Shown here one piece after another: positions 63,248-64,000 of a DNA stretch of 64,000 bases. The position numbers and the translations under genes are program-made. The notes beneath the pieces are model-generated. The model saw only the letters and a program-made list of their open reading frames with translations, was not told the DNA's origin and did no database searches. Numbering within the stretch: position 1 is the stretch's first letter; each line of letters starts with the position of its first letter. Source of the stretch: Opitutia bacterium (GTDB taxonomy: Bacteria; Verrucomicrobiota; Verrucomicrobiia; Opitutales; Opitutaceae); assembly GCA_947449835.1 (NCBI GenBank), contig CANFSZ010000002.1, forward strand, positions 53,436-117,435. The letters run 5' to 3'.

Positions 63248-63293
63248 GCCGAAATCTCCGTTGCTATGGATTTCTAGCTACGGAAATCTCGGC
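63248..63293 (+). repeat. Imperfect inverted repeat just before the esterase-like gene
   Basis: Two 14-base arms (63248-63261 and 63280-63293) pair at 12 of 14 positions. The hairpin extends by four more pairs inside (63-66 with 75-78 in the last two digits), leaving an eight-base loop. It ends three bases before the ATG at 63297, with no T run. It could be an operator or an RNA hairpin controlling translation, or an isolated mobile-type repeat. Confidence 0.6.
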
Positions 63294-63296
63294 GTG

Positions 63297-64000
63297 ATGA
63301 TGCGCCACCTAGCTTTTGCCCTTGGAGTTGTTTTTGCGTGTGCAGTTTTCAGTAAAGCGGCGACGCCAAAAACGGGTCCCGTGAACGCGCTGCACGTTTC
63401 CGCTGTGCTCCCGGAAACGTTGGCGCCCGGCGTCACGGCCGGCCGGCTATTTATTTATTTCGCGCCGTCGGCACAGTCCGAGCCGCGCTTTCAATCCAAC
63501 ACCAGCCTCTTCGGCCTCGATGCGCACGGCGTGAAGGCCAGCCAACGCCTGCTCGTACCGCTGACGACCGCGGGCGCTCCCGAGCAAACCCTCCGCGATC
63601 TCGCCCCCGGCGACTATTACGTGCAGGCCGTGTTCAATGTACTAACGGAGTTTCACCGCGCCGATGGTCACGTGATTTGGGCGCACATGGACCAGTGGGA
63701 AGGGCAGAATTTCGCGCGTTCGCCGGGTAATCTCTTCAGTACGCCGCAGAAAATTCACATCGGGCCCGAAGCGCCGACGTCGATCATACTTCCGCTGGAA
63801 AATATCATTCCGCCGATTGACGTGCCCGCCGACACGGCTTGGGTGCAACGCATCAAATTCCAAAGCCCCTTGCTCAGCAAATTCTGGGGCCACCCGATGT
63901 ACCTCGGCGCCACGATTCTTTTGCCCAAAGATTACGACCAACACCCGGACGTGCATTATCCGGTCGTTTACATTCAAAATCATTTCAGCATCGCGGCGCC
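63297..64000 (+). CDS. Secreted esterase-like protein, N-terminal part
   Basis: An open frame from ATG 63297 (or 63300) to the window end, about 234 codons. It begins with a signal peptide (LAFALGVVFACAVFSKAA), then a beta-rich domain (~25-190). The last part, YLGATILLPKDYDQHPDVHY, is the entrance to an alpha/beta-hydrolase domain of the enterochelin-esterase type. The catalytic residues lie beyond the window. Substrate unknown. The gene follows a hairpin that ends three bases before its start. Confidence 0.78.
   Translation, partial: MMRHLAFALGVVFACAVFSKAATPKTGPVNALHVSAVLPETLAPGVTAGRLFIYFAPSAQSEPRFQSNTSLFGLDAHGVKASQRLLVPLTTAGAPEQTLRDLAPGDYYVQAVFNVLTEFHRADGHVIWAHMDQWEGQNFARSPGNLFSTPQKIHIGPEAPTSIILPLENIIPPIDVPADTAWVQRIKFQSPLLSKFWGHPMYLGATILLPKDYDQHPDVHYPVVYIQNHFSIAA

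Overview
The window is chromosomal DNA from a high-G+C Gram-negative bacterium, most likely a verrucomicrobium of the Opitutaceae type. This rests on a secreted propeller/HEAT/cytochrome c dehydrogenase of the PVC type, a very large TonB-dependent receptor with an 'LSPFEV' motif before its plug, a modular secreted subtilase with a duplicated tail, and several long proteins I cannot place in any family. The assignment is inference from gene content and style, not from a marker-gene tree. Coding density is high, and genes lie on both strands in short operons separated by clear stem-loop/U-tract terminators. Two tRNA genes are present. I see no transposon, prophage, CRISPR array or defence island.

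Layout. 1-0.93 kb: end of a sugar ABC ATPase and a universal stress protein. 1-8.2 kb: secreted dehydrogenase and a giant subtilase/propeller protein. 8.3-13.5 kb: pyrR-pyrB-pyrC, a CPBP protease, thiL and tsaE. 13.5-20.2 kb: an RGG-rich unknown protein, tRNA-Leu, cysE, pyrD, an acidic-tailed unknown protein, a small membrane protein and hemB. 20.5-24.3 kb: cysS, thrS and a TPR protein. 24.6-28.3 kb: TonB-dependent receptor with an N-terminal EF-hand loop. 28.5-30.8 kb: P-II / Amt / P-II ammonium module with a sigma-54-like promoter before amt. 31-34.5 kb: aspS and gpmI. 34.6-38 kb: hemH and a hybrid histidine kinase. 38-46.5 kb: ruvC, a TauE/SafE permease, recF, gmhA, a NUP-family protein, a cyclophilin, ald, a DUF885 protein and folA. 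46.6-51.8 kb: BmpA-type nucleoside ABC importer operon ending in a gamma-carbonic anhydrase. 51.9-53.8 kb: ydbH-ynbE-ydbL. 53.9-61.2 kb: argH, an MFS transporter, mutL and glgP. 61.3-64 kb: a small secreted protein, tRNA-Arg, an SDR epimerase/dehydratase and a truncated secreted esterase-like gene.

How the parts fit. Pyrimidine synthesis is covered by PyrR/B/C plus the separate PyrD. Haem synthesis is represented by hemB and hemH. Nitrogen supply is represented by the Amt/P-II module. Nucleoside salvage may combine the ABC importer with the exported NUP protein, which reads like a nucleoside phosphorylase. The ydbH-ynbE-ydbL cluster points to lipid transport to the outer membrane. The glycogen phosphorylase and GpmI belong to central carbon metabolism.

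I did not find a convincing new multi-gene system. The observations most worth following are single-gene anomalies: a half-length YdbH, a MutL with degraded nuclease motifs, an AspRS with non-discriminating signature residues, a ThrRS lacking TGS but carrying an insertion, an internal cysteine cluster in ferrochelatase, an RGG-rich protein of unknown role, and the protease-propeller fusion.
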